Source: Hyphomicrobium sp. (GTDB lineage Bacteria > Pseudomonadota > Alphaproteobacteria > Rhizobiales > Hyphomicrobiaceae). Taken from it: a stretch of 64,000 nt of DNA. Position 1 is the stretch's first letter. Each line of letters starts with the position of its first letter. Below are positions 56,060 through 64,000 of this stretch, one piece after another. The stretch spans positions 186,001-250,000 of the forward strand of contig NZ_JAIELN010000009.1 in the NCBI RefSeq assembly GCF_019753045.1, written 5' to 3'. The translations under genes and the position numbers were made by a program. The notes under the pieces were generated by a model, which was not told the DNA's origin, made no database searches, and saw only the letters and a program-made list of their open reading frames with translations.

Positions 56060-56392
56060 GGGGCCTGAGATTAATTTTTCGCTGGAATTGTGTTCTGCCG
56101 CAGCGGCTTCCTTGACCCGTCAAAGGTGTCATACGCCCGGTTCATGTCGGTAGATCGACGCTTGGCGAACGGCTGCGAGAATGCCACCCGGAGGGGCGGC
56201 CCTGCATCGGCTATTCGCACTAGCTAAAAAGTCCAGAACAGCGAGAGTCCATAACAGCCGGGGCCTGGGCCGGCGCCCCAGCTCGGCTCGGCTCGGCTCG
56301 GCTCGGCTCGGCTCGGCATAGGCCGGATGGCCGATTCATCCCTGAGCAAAAGCCATATAACTCTACCTGCACAGTCTCCGGGGAGAACGACA
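56060..56392. other. Non-coding gap with pentanucleotide repeat
   Basis: The gap holds the GCTCG repeat and the leader of the small membrane peptide gene; no other gene was supported. Confidence 0.45.
56281..56315. repeat. Pentanucleotide tandem repeat (GCTCG)7
   Basis: Seven perfect GCTCG units run uninterrupted, about 78 bases before a small membrane peptide gene. The unit count could vary by slippage. Confidence 0.85.
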
Positions 56393-56482
56393 ATGGATAA
56401 AGTGGCCCTAAGCGCCCTATTGGTGCTCAACCTCGTCATCTTGGTGTTGGTCCACCAATTGGCGAGCGGCCCCCTCTTCTAA
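56393..56482 (+). CDS. 29-residue single-helix membrane peptide
   Basis: An ATG at 56393 behind GGGGAG (spacing about 8) opens a 30-codon frame including TAA. The peptide is MDKVA followed by a Leu/Val-rich helix (ALLVLNLVILVLVHQL) and a short tail. Good ribosome site, helix and following terminator support expression. Small hydrophobic peptides of this kind can be regulators, subunits of membrane complexes or toxins; none is recognised. Confidence 0.6.
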   Translation: MDKVALSALLVLNLVILVLVHQLASGPLF

Positions 56483-56562
56483 GCTTCAAACTTCCTGTCT
56501 TTGCCGGCTTTACACGCCTGTCACATCGGGCGCCGGCATTTGAGAAAGGCGCGCCCAAAAAC

Positions 56563-56587
56563 AAAAGCAGCCGCGAGGGCTGCTTTT
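56563..56587. terminator. Terminator between the small peptide and the TonB receptor
   Basis: A 10-bp stem AAAAGCAGCC / GGCTGCTTTT with loop GCGAG; the plus strand continues GCTTTT and the minus strand TGTTTTTG, so it can serve both converging units. Confidence 0.8.
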
Positions 56588-56618
56588 GCTTTTCGAGTCT
56601 TTGCAGTCGGGAGAGAGT

Positions 56619-59156
56619 TTAGAATTTTACCTTTATGCCGCCGTAAGCAGCGAACGGGATGGCCGGAACGACGGTCCGCGGGTTTTTCTCGTCGAACTCG
56701 ATACCGGTTACGTCCTCGAGTTCGTTGGCCTCGTCCACGTTGAAGTACGTCCCGTAGAGCGAGTAGCGCTTGTCCGTCAGGTTCTCGATCAACCCGTAGA
56801 CCTGGATGTGGTCCGTCACGTCGTAAGACGTGTGCAGGTTGACCTTGGCGTAACCCGCCAGCGGCCGCGAGAGGTTAGCCTGATCCTCAAAGAAGAACTG
56901 CGAACTTGCGGCGACCAGGTCGGCACCGAATTTCCACTTCGGCGTCATCCAGTAATCGAAACCTGTCTTGAACGTGTGAGCCGGAATGCCCGCAAGACGA
57001 TCGCCCTTATGGATGGCGGTGCAGTTTCCGGTGTCCCCACCCTCCGGATCGTCAGGGCATGGGAAGACGCCGGGACCGTCAGGATGGTTCGGGGCCGGGA
57101 AGAACGGAATCCCGGATTGGAACGTGGCGTCGTTGTAGGTGTAGTTCGCGTAGGCAAAAAGGCGCTTCGAACGGTAGGCAACGTTTGCCTCCACGCCTTG
57201 GCGCAAAGTCGTGCCGACGTTCTGGAAGTAACCGCGGCCTGTCGCAGTGGAGGCAGCGCTCATGATGTCGTCAGAGTTCTCAGTGCGGAACAGGCCGATG
57301 CCCCAATCCCACTGCGATCCGTTCCAGTTATTGACCGTACCCCGCAAACCGGTTTCCCACGTGCGAGACACGACCTGCTTCAACGGCGGATCCGACGTCA
57401 GGAAGCTCTCGATCAGGCACGGATTCTCAGGATCGGAGCAGGCGATCTCCGCCGCCGTCGGCGCGCGGTTGGCTTCCGAATAACCGCCGTACCAATTCAA
57501 AGCCGGGTTGAATGTGTAGGTCAGGCCGGCTGAGGGATTGAAGCGGCTATACTTGTTGACGCCGTTGAGCTTGTTCAGCTCTTCGTTGTCGGGATCGCCG
57601 GCATTTTCCAGCTCGATACGCGCGTAGTTGAAACGGCCACCGACCGTCAGCGCGAGCTTATCGGTGATGTTGAACGTATCGACGAAGAAAGCTCCGAAAT
57701 AATCGTTCGTCGTCGACAGCGCCCGCGGGAACAAGTCATCGTTCGTCATGATGACGCCCTGACCGTCGACAACGAATTTGGGTTGCATGAACCCGAGTTC
57801 GCTTTTCGCCGTATAGGCCACTCTGCCACGATCGTAACTGGTGCCGATCACGAACTGGTTTTCGTGACCGAAGAGCCTGGCCTTCTCGGTGGCCTGAAGG
57901 CTGATACCCGCGCCGTCAGCATTCTGCGACGTCTGGTCGATAGAGGCGTAAGCGACGCCATTCTGGAACGGGATCGGATCGCCCGTGGCGGCATTGAAGA
58001 CCTCTTCCCCGTCTGAGCAGAGGTTTCCGCCGCAGTTACCCGGTTCTTCGAACAGGTTGCCGTCCACGTGGCTCTGTCTGAAATGGCGATAATACGTGAC
58101 ACCCGAGAACGTCAGGGTATCCGTCGCCTTCACCTTGCCGTTCAACGAGTACATTTGCATTTCGTTGTCGGTCGTTTGCGGCGAAGTGAACGTCAACTGC
58201 CTGCTGATGTCGAGCAGCTGCTCGGGCGCCGCGGCCGTCACGCCAACCTGGTTGGCCGCGCCGGTGAAATTGAAATGGAACTCCGCGCCATCGCCTTTGA
58301 CGCCGAGGTCGAAGTAACCTCTGCGGACCTCAGCGTCGGAGAAGTCACGGAAGCCATCGTCGTTGATGGCCTCGAATGCTCCGTAAACACCCCAGTTGCC
58401 TTTGTTCAACCCGGCTTCGGTCGAGACCTGCTTCCGGCCGAACGAACCAAAGCGCGTGTCGATCTCTGCGCCCTGATAGTTGAAACCGTCCTTCATATCG
58501 ACGACCACAGCGCCGCCGAGCGCGTTGAGACCGAATACGGGATTGCCGGTCACCACCGCAACATTGTTGATCGCATTCGACGGCAGGAAGTCCCAGTTGA
58601 CGATATCGCCGAAGGCTTCGTTTATCCGGACGCCGTTCTGATAGACCGCGAGACCCTGCGGGACGCCGTTCACCGGCGACGCCTCGAAACCACGGAATTG
58701 TATGTTGGTCTGGAACTGGTTGCCTTGCAGGTCGCCAAGGATCACGCCCGGGATCTGGCTCTGAAGCGCTTCCTGAATGATGACCGTTCCGTCTCTCTTG
58801 ATATCGGCGGAATTCACCTGGAAGACACTGCCGGGAACCTTGTTGACCGGAATTTCACTGCCGCCCATCGGCGACATCTTCACGGAGGTTGCCTCGGTCT
58901 GCTCAGCAAAGTCGTCTGAACTCACCGGCGCGGCAACCACGGGTGGGGTGGCCGCAGGTTTCTTTGCCTGCTTGACCGGCTTCGCCTTGGGCGCCTGCTT
59001 TTCCTGAATGACCTGAACTTCGGGAAGCGTCTCGTTTGCTGCCGGCGGAGGTGTCGCCGATCCTGCATTCCCCGCGTCCTGTGCGATGGCAAAACTCCCG
59101 CCCCCGCCCATCAAAAGTGCCACGGCAGCCGCCGAAGCGAACAATTCACGAGTCAT
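56619..59156 (-). CDS. TonB-dependent outer-membrane receptor
   Basis: The 845-residue protein has a signal peptide (LFASAAAVALLMGGGGSFAIAQD), a low-complexity Lys/Pro/Ala segment, a plug domain (about 110-220: VPGSVFQVNSADIKRDGTVI, FRGFEASPVNGVPQGLAVYQ) and a C-terminal barrel ending with aromatic VKF. Two Asp/Glu/Cys-rich extracellular segments occur (PCPDDPEGGDTGNC). The start is ATG 59156. It has no local transporter genes; the lut-type ABC system 45 kb away lacks a TonB receptor in this window, so it could be its partner, which is conjecture. Confidence 0.93.
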   Translation of the reverse strand: MTRELFASAAAVALLMGGGGSFAIAQDAGNAGSATPPPAANETLPEVQVIQEKQAPKAKPVKQAKKPAATPPVVAAPVSSDDFAEQTEATSVKMSPMGGSEIPVNKVPGSVFQVNSADIKRDGTVIIQEALQSQIPGVILGDLQGNQFQTNIQFRGFEASPVNGVPQGLAVYQNGVRINEAFGDIVNWDFLPSNAINNVAVVTGNPVFGLNALGGAVVVDMKDGFNYQGAEIDTRFGSFGRKQVSTEAGLNKGNWGVYGAFEAINDDGFRDFSDAEVRRGYFDLGVKGDGAEFHFNFTGAANQVGVTAAAPEQLLDISRQLTFTSPQTTDNEMQMYSLNGKVKATDTLTFSGVTYYRHFRQSHVDGNLFEEPGNCGGNLCSDGEEVFNAATGDPIPFQNGVAYASIDQTSQNADGAGISLQATEKARLFGHENQFVIGTSYDRGRVAYTAKSELGFMQPKFVVDGQGVIMTNDDLFPRALSTTNDYFGAFFVDTFNITDKLALTVGGRFNYARIELENAGDPDNEELNKLNGVNKYSRFNPSAGLTYTFNPALNWYGGYSEANRAPTAAEIACSDPENPCLIESFLTSDPPLKQVVSRTWETGLRGTVNNWNGSQWDWGIGLFRTENSDDIMSAASTATGRGYFQNVGTTLRQGVEANVAYRSKRLFAYANYTYNDATFQSGIPFFPAPNHPDGPGVFPCPDDPEGGDTGNCTAIHKGDRLAGIPAHTFKTGFDYWMTPKWKFGADLVAASSQFFFEDQANLSRPLAGYAKVNLHTSYDVTDHIQVYGLIENLTDKRYSLYGTYFNVDEANELEDVTGIEFDEKNPRTVVPAIPFAAYGGIKVKF

Positions 59157-59509
59157 ATCCCCAAACTTCCCATTTTTATTGGCGCTACTCGAAATGCTGG
59201 CCAAAGCATTAATTCGCAGCGCAACTCCCCCAATGGCCGACTCCGGCCATATGCCCGGACCAGGGAAAAGGTTTTTGTCAGCGTGGGTCAATCCAAGGAT
59301 CGGCCGGAGTTTTTCCCGGGAAGCCCTCTTCCTGAGCCCCCGTGACATTGTTGCAACAAAAACTCCACAATCGGGAAAAAGTCCCTTTCTAACCGGGAAC
59401 TATGGCCACCGCTGCACTTCGACTTGCATCTCTCATGCCCGCGAAGAAAGATCGACCAAGTCCCACGCAAACCTCCTTGGTCCTTCGTCCGAGCACTGTG
59501 GCCACCCAA

Positions 59510-60031
59510 ATGACCAAACCGGCATCTTCACCGCCACCTCAGTCCATGTTGGCAAAATTGCTGGCCGGACCGATGGGTCCAGGTGAACTCGTGTGGATAG
59601 GACTTCGCCCATCACGTAACGCGCCCATGATCATGCCCACTACGGCGACCTTGATTTCGCAACGGGGCATCGAGGGGGACCGCTACCGCACGGAACGCAA
59701 CGGTCCGCGTCAGGTCACGCTCGTCGCCGCGGAAGATATTGCCGCGATCGCATCGTTTCTCGGCAAGGAGGCTGTCGTTCCGGAACTGCTGCGCCGAAAC
59801 CTTGTAACCCGCAGCATCAACCTGATCGCCCTCAAAGGTGGTAGCTTCCGAATTGGATCGACGACGCTGGAGACGACCGGCGAGTGCGCACCCTGCAGTC
59901 AGATGGAAGCAAACCTCGGGCCGGGTGGTTACAATGCCGTCCGCGGCCGCGGCGGCCTGACTGCAAGGATCATCGAGGGCGGCAAGATACGGATCGGCGA
60001 CAGCATCGAGCGGCTCGGTCGTCTCGCTTGA
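59510..60031 (+). CDS. MOSC-domain protein
   Basis: The protein has WIGLRPSRNAPM, RGIEGDRY, RQVTLVAAEDIAAI, PELLRRNLVTRSINL and GECAPCSQME with the MOSC Cys. MOSC domains bind molybdenum cofactor and handle sulfur. The start is uncertain: ATG 59402, 59510 and 59546 are all in frame, and no clear ribosome site marks any; 59510 is a compromise. Confidence 0.82.
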   Translation: MTKPASSPPPQSMLAKLLAGPMGPGELVWIGLRPSRNAPMIMPTTATLISQRGIEGDRYRTERNGPRQVTLVAAEDIAAIASFLGKEAVVPELLRRNLVTRSINLIALKGGSFRIGSTTLETTGECAPCSQMEANLGPGGYNAVRGRGGLTARIIEGGKIRIGDSIERLGRLA

Positions 60032-60254
60032 GCGTCCAGTACCGATCCGCCAGATCGTTCAAATTTTATTCTAGATTTCGAGCGGCTTTAAAGCCCCCGA
60101 CGAGCATATAGGCAAGGCACGTTAGCCATCGTCCCGCTTTCTCCCGGTCATTGTCCCGACCATCGCAAACCCAATGGAATATTTTACGCAGGCTTAAGGG
60201 CCCGGCTGATGTTGTGAAAGTCGTTGCGTCATTTCACTTTTGGGAAAATGCCCG

Positions 60255-60617
60255 GTGCCTCTCCCCTCCGCGAATTTACTAATCCGCAAATCCACGTCCT
60301 CTCCAGCGACCGCCGCAAGTCTTCTTGGCATCGGCATCCTGATCGTGGCCCTCGTCAGCCTGTTCCTGCCGTCGCATGAGGACAGGATGGTTACGACGGC
60401 GAAGCACCAAGTCCTCAACCAGCTCGCCTATCCCTCGGGCGCTGTCTTCGCGCAAGTCCGCGTGGCCGAGGAGCGCGTTCGCTCATGGACGTCGCATGTC
60501 GTCCAAGGCTGCGTGAAGGAACGCAATCCCACCAGCGAATATCCGATGTGGCGGGGGTTTTCCGTTGAAGGCGACGAGGTGAGCTTTCGCTCGCTTTACT
60601 GTCCGTTCCTGCCCTGA
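60255..60617 (+). CDS. Small membrane-anchored hypothetical protein
   Basis: A frame of about 120 residues has one transmembrane helix (AASLLGIGILIVALVSLFLP) and a C-terminal domain with two Cys (VVQGCVKE and LYCPFLP). The start is unclear: GTG 60255 or TTG 60240. No family is recognised. Confidence 0.55.
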   Translation: MPLPSANLLIRKSTSSPATAASLLGIGILIVALVSLFLPSHEDRMVTTAKHQVLNQLAYPSGAVFAQVRVAEERVRSWTSHVVQGCVKERNPTSEYPMWRGFSVEGDEVSFRSLYCPFLP

Positions 60618-60656
60618 TCGATCGCCGGCTTAAACGCGAACCGGTACAATGAAAAA

Positions 60657-60688
60657 AGCGGCAGAAGCGCTTGCGCGTCCCTGCCGCT
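60657..60688 (-). terminator. Terminator after the Trp/Arg-rich exported protein
   Basis: Stem AGCGGCAG / CTGCCGCT with a 16-base loop is followed on the minus strand by TTTTTTC. Confidence 0.7.
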
Positions 60689-60719
60689 CCATCAGGCCAA
60701 TTGGCCTCGCGCAAAACTT

Positions 60720-61025
60720 TTATCGCCAGCGGCTATCGCCGCGCCAATCGCGCCTGTCGTTCCAACCGTAACGGTCGCGATCCCGATCGAACCGGTTATA
60801 GCCACGCCAGTTTCGGCGCCAGCCGTCATCACGGGAGCCCCACCGACGCTCGTGACGCCACCAGGGACGGCGGCCTTCGTAATACCCGCCATCACGGACC
60901 TGTTGGACGGATGAGACGCCGCGATTGATCTTATTGCCCACTGCGAAGTCCGCCTTTGCCTCGGCCATTCCTCCGAACGTCATCAGGGCAACCGCGACCG
61001 GCAAAAGTGCAAGAGTGCGTTTCAT
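60720..61025 (-). CDS. Exported Trp/Arg/Asp-rich protein
   Basis: The 101-residue protein has a signal peptide (LLPVAVALMTFGGMAEA) and a mature part dense in Arg, Trp, Asp, Gly and Tyr (RRDWRGDSRWR, YNRFDRDRDRYGWN). Such small basic/aromatic periplasmic proteins are common and uncharacterised. GAGGGAG precedes ATG 61025, and a terminator follows. Confidence 0.75.
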   Translation of the reverse strand: MKRTLALLPVAVALMTFGGMAEAKADFAVGNKINRGVSSVQQVRDGGYYEGRRPWWRHERRWGSRDDGWRRNWRGYNRFDRDRDRYGWNDRRDWRGDSRWR

Positions 61026-61670
61026 GACTTTGTCTCCCTCAAGCGCGCTTAATGCCGCTTGATTGGAGAGCATTCAACACCGGTGTCCCGGAACCGATGC
61101 TGAATAGACAGTTCAACTGCCATTAGGAACCTCGCCGCAAACTCGCCATCATCGATACTGAGGGCGCACACCCGGCCACGTCGCATGCAAAGAACTTGAA
61201 CGTGCGAGAGCGGCCTAGGACCAGGACCGGCAAACGCCACCATCGGCCGCCTCCAACATCGAATTTCAGAAATTTATCTGAGCTTAGAAGCATTCGTGCG
61301 GTTCAACGCGGAAGGAACTCTGAACCGAGCCTGACTTTCGGAATGACGCAGCGTGCACGGAAGACAATGCTGCAAGCATCGATCTAAGCTTAGAAATTCT
61401 ATTCAGTTCTCACATTCATTTCTCGTGAGTAAATCAATCTCCGTTTTTGAGAGCTGCGGTGTGGACATTGACAGATGATCTAAATCGGCCGTCGCGAAGG
61501 TGCTGCCCAAGTTCCGGGCACTCCAGCGCACTGTGTATCGCGGAACGCACCTTCCGCTGAAGCCGCCGCATAAATCACAAGATGCGTTTCACAACGCATT
61601 CGCCCGAACGACACGTGCGGCGAACGTAAGGATTCGCGCGCGTAAGGGACTTGAAGAAAAGAGAACGTCT
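61026..61670. other. Gap before the TPR gene
   Basis: The 645-bp gap includes an AT-rich part at about 61380-61450, a likely promoter area for the TPR gene. Short frames in it show no supporting features. Confidence 0.4.
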
Positions 61671-63137
61671 ATGGAAATCGACCAACAAGGACTGGCACTC
61701 ACCGGTGCAACCGAAAAAGGCGCAGCGCTTTTTCGCAGCGCTCTCGACGAATTGGTCTACTTCAAATCCTCGGTTCTTTCGACGCTCGACAAGACGATCG
61801 AGGAAAATCCCGGCTTCGCCCTTCCCTATTTCGCACGGGCCTATCTCGATCTTTTCATGACCGAACCTCAGTTCGCCGAGCGCGCAAAGAACACGCTCAA
61901 CGAACTGAAGACGAAGGTCGATATCGAAAAGCTCTCGAGTAGGGAGCGGCATCACGCGGCGGCAATCGAGGCATGGATCGGCGGCGATCTGCGAAAGTCC
62001 GCGCGCATTCTCGATCGGCTCGGCCTCGATGAACCGCGCGATATTCTGGCGCTCCGGATCGGCCACGAGCTGGATTTCTTCGCTGGCAACAAAAGAAGTT
62101 TGCGCGATCGCATCGCACGCCAACTGAATGCGTGGACGCCATCGGATCCCCACTATGGCATCGTGCAGGGATGCTACGCCTTCGGCCTTGAAGAGAACGG
62201 CCAGTTTGAACGAGCCGAAGAGCACGGCCTGATCGCGCTGAGCGTTCGCCCCGACGACGTTTGGGCGCTACACGCCGTAACGCACAGCTTCGAGATGCGG
62301 GGCGCAATCGCCGACGGCCTTCGCTTCATGAACGAGCGCAGCGGTGATTGGGCGGAAGGCAATCTCTTTAGCGCGCACAATTGGTGGCACAAGTCGCTGT
62401 TCAACACCGATATCGGCAACTACGCAGCCGCTTTCGAAATCTATGACAAGGCCATCTTCAATCAGGACTCACCGAAGATCGCCCTGGTCCTGCTCGATGC
62501 ATCGTCTTTGCTGTGGCGTCTTCATCTTCAGCGGGTTCCTGTTGCGGATCGCTTTGCCGAACTCGCCGATGCCTGGGATGCCTTGGCGTCGGATCCCTTC
62601 TACGTCTTCAACGATGTGCATGCTGTCATGGCCTACGTCGGCAGCGGCCGCATCGCTGATGCGCGCGCGGTGGTAAGCCGACTCGAGCAATACGTCACCG
62701 ACGGTCATCAAGGCACGAACAATTATGACAACACGGTTCGCGTCGGTCTCCCGCTCGTGAAAGCACTCGTCGCTTTCGCCGAAGAGCGATACGAGACGGC
62801 ACTCGAACTTCTTTACGGCGTTCGCGAGAACGCGATCGAGTTCGGCGGCTCCGAAGCCCAGCGCGATGTAATCGATCGGACGCTGCTTGAGGCAGCTATC
62901 AGAAGCGGCAGCTCGAACTTGGCCGCAGCGCTCGCATCTGAACGCGTCAACCTCAATCCGAACAATCCGTACAACTGGTCGAAAATGGCCGAAGCGCTTC
63001 GCCTGTCGCAAGCTCTTGAGCGTACCGGCGAGAGCAACGCACGATCTCTATCGCTGAAAGATGAGATCTTGCGGCGCCTCGATTGGCAAGAACCGCGAAG
63101 CAACCCCGCCTCGACCGCCTCCGCTTTTCAGCACTGA
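61671..63137 (+). CDS. Tetratricopeptide-repeat protein, TTC38-like
   Basis: The 488-residue protein is all-helical with TPR-like units and the TTC38 pattern: ERHHAAAIEAWIGGD, DPHYGIVQGCYAFGLEENG, DDVWALHAVTHSFEMRG and NLFSAHNWWHKSLF. ATG 61671 is the start; an upstream extension is unlike coding sequence. It precedes the flavin monooxygenase by 54 bp and may share its operon. Confidence 0.87.
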   Translation: MEIDQQGLALTGATEKGAALFRSALDELVYFKSSVLSTLDKTIEENPGFALPYFARAYLDLFMTEPQFAERAKNTLNELKTKVDIEKLSSRERHHAAAIEAWIGGDLRKSARILDRLGLDEPRDILALRIGHELDFFAGNKRSLRDRIARQLNAWTPSDPHYGIVQGCYAFGLEENGQFERAEEHGLIALSVRPDDVWALHAVTHSFEMRGAIADGLRFMNERSGDWAEGNLFSAHNWWHKSLFNTDIGNYAAAFEIYDKAIFNQDSPKIALVLLDASSLLWRLHLQRVPVADRFAELADAWDALASDPFYVFNDVHAVMAYVGSGRIADARAVVSRLEQYVTDGHQGTNNYDNTVRVGLPLVKALVAFAEERYETALELLYGVRENAIEFGGSEAQRDVIDRTLLEAAIRSGSSNLAAALASERVNLNPNNPYNWSKMAEALRLSQALERTGESNARSLSLKDEILRRLDWQEPRSNPASTASAFQH

Positions 63138-63191
63138 CGCGACAACGGCCCCCCCCTTCCTTCGCCAAAAGTCAAAAAGGACGAACTCTCC

Positions 63192-64000
63192 GTGTCATCG
63201 AAAAAATTCCACTTGGGTTGGTTCACGAACTTCACGCCCGACGAGTGGAACGAGCCATTCTCGAACGGCGGCAATTCCTGGGACGGCAAGTTTCACATCG
63301 AGATGGCTCAATCTCTGGATCGCGCCGGCTTCGACTTCATCATGCTCGAGGACAAGCTCGCCATTCCCGAAGCATACGGCGGCAGTTTCGAGGTGTACCT
63401 GAAGCACGCCCTCGGCATGGCGCCGAAGCATGATCCGGTTCCGCTAGCGACCTTGCTCGCGGCATCGACCAAAAATCTCGGTGTGGTCGCGACCATGTCG
63501 ACACTCGGCTATCCGCCGTTTCTCCTGGCACGCCTGTGCTCGACCATCGACCACTTGGCTGGCGGACGCTTCGGCTGGAACATCGTGACGAGCGCCGAAA
63601 ACGCCGCCGCGCAGAACTTCGGCCTGGATCGCTTACCGCCCAGAGAAGAGCGCTACGAACGAGCCCACGAATACATGGACCTCGTTTTCAAGCTTTTCGA
63701 TTCCTGGGAAGACGGCGCCATCATTCGCGACCGCGCATCGGGAACCTACGCCGACTTCAAGAAGGTCCACACGATCAACTTCGAGGGCAAATATTTCAAA
63801 TCACGCGGTCCCTTGAACACCGCACGGTCGCCGCAAGGACGTCCGACGCTTCTGCAAGCCGGTGGTTCGCCGACAGGCCGCGACTTCGCGGCACGGTATG
63901 CCGATGCCATCATCGCAGTCAGCGGCGGCGTCGCTGGAATGAAGGAATACCGCGACGACATACGCGCCCGCGCCAGGAAGCACGGACGCAACCCCGATGA
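63192..64000 (+). CDS. NtaA/DmoA-family FMN-dependent monooxygenase (3' end outside window)
   Basis: The gene starts with GTG 63192 and is open to the window end (about 269 codons). It has KFHLGWFTNFTPDEWNEPFS, GFDFIMLEDKL, DHLAGGRFGWNIVTS and LLQAGGSPTGRDFAARYADA, the bacterial-luciferase-like two-component flavin monooxygenase pattern of NtaA, SnaA, DszA and DmoA. It uses FMNH2 from a partner reductase. DmoA of Hyphomicrobium oxidises dimethylsulfide, but substrate cannot be assigned here. Confidence 0.87.
   Translation, partial: MSSKKFHLGWFTNFTPDEWNEPFSNGGNSWDGKFHIEMAQSLDRAGFDFIMLEDKLAIPEAYGGSFEVYLKHALGMAPKHDPVPLATLLAASTKNLGVVATMSTLGYPPFLLARLCSTIDHLAGGRFGWNIVTSAENAAAQNFGLDRLPPREERYERAHEYMDLVFKLFDSWEDGAIIRDRASGTYADFKKVHTINFEGKYFKSRGPLNTARSPQGRPTLLQAGGSPTGRDFAARYADAIIAVSGGVAGMKEYRDDIRARARKHGRNPD

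Noticed and set aside
56281-56315. GCTCG repeat considered as CRISPR-like
   Set aside because: Units are 5 bases without spacers, and no cas genes are present.

Overview
The window looks like chromosome of a methylotrophic alphaproteobacterium of the order Hyphomicrobiales, most likely Hyphomicrobium or a close relative. The evidence is high GC, the tpiA-secG-pyrG and trpE/trpGDC-moaC-moeA neighbourhoods typical of the group, genes for tetrahydromethanopterin/methylofuran-linked C1 metabolism, a PQQ/lanthanide-associated (lut/ped-type) transport cluster, a stand-alone pqqA, and an NtaA/DmoA-type flavin monooxygenase at the right edge. No phage, IS element, CRISPR array, rRNA or tRNA was found.

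Region by region. (1) 1-6355, minus strand: one tightly coupled operon running from a DUF3280 exported protein through a NitT/TauT-type ABC transporter into four methylofuran/pterin-type cofactor genes (MfnB-like, dihydroneopterin aldolase, amino-acid kinase fold, DUF447) and a partial methyltransferase. (2) 6620-11507, plus strand: a divergent lut/ped-type cluster (substrate-binding protein, YVTN beta-propeller, ABC ATPase, ABC-2 permease, exported protein). (3) 11705-20324: kdsA, a 29-residue pqqA with its own terminator, a bactofilin facing an exported lysozyme-like protein, then pyrG, a lipoprotein, secG, a Lys/Pro-rich exported protein and tpiA. (4) 20540-29412: ppiD-trpE, a membrane protein, a SixA-like phosphatase, trpG-trpD-trpC-moaC and moeA. 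(5) 29543-37953: a transglutaminase, the complete EF-P lysylation set (efp, epmA, epmB, with a GFA-domain gene inside), a molybdopterin oxidoreductase, a DUF3307 protein, and an ECF sigma/NrsF-type anti-sigma pair. (6) 37964-45309: putrescine import and gamma-glutamylation (puuB-potI-potH-potG-potF divergent from puuA). (7) 45598-52139: a four-gene signalling cassette resembling the Ralstonia phcBSRQ quorum-sensing system: response regulator, PilZ-like/SAM methyltransferase of the 3-hydroxy-fatty-acid methyl ester synthase family, double-kinase hybrid sensor, second response regulator. (8) 52691-64000: aldehyde dehydrogenase, DHFR-like protein, KGG stress protein, DUF2076 protein, a 29-residue membrane peptide, a large TonB-dependent receptor that could serve lanthanide uptake, a MOSC protein, small exported proteins, a TPR protein and a partial FMN-dependent monooxygenase.

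How the genes fit together: the left third reads as metal and cofactor supply for PQQ-dependent methanol oxidation and formaldehyde handling (lut transporter, pqqA, methylofuran-type genes, molybdenum cofactor genes for formate-dehydrogenase-like enzymes). The phc-like cassette is the most novel-looking system; its signal and targets cannot be read from this window. Family assignments come from reading motifs by eye; no database search was run.
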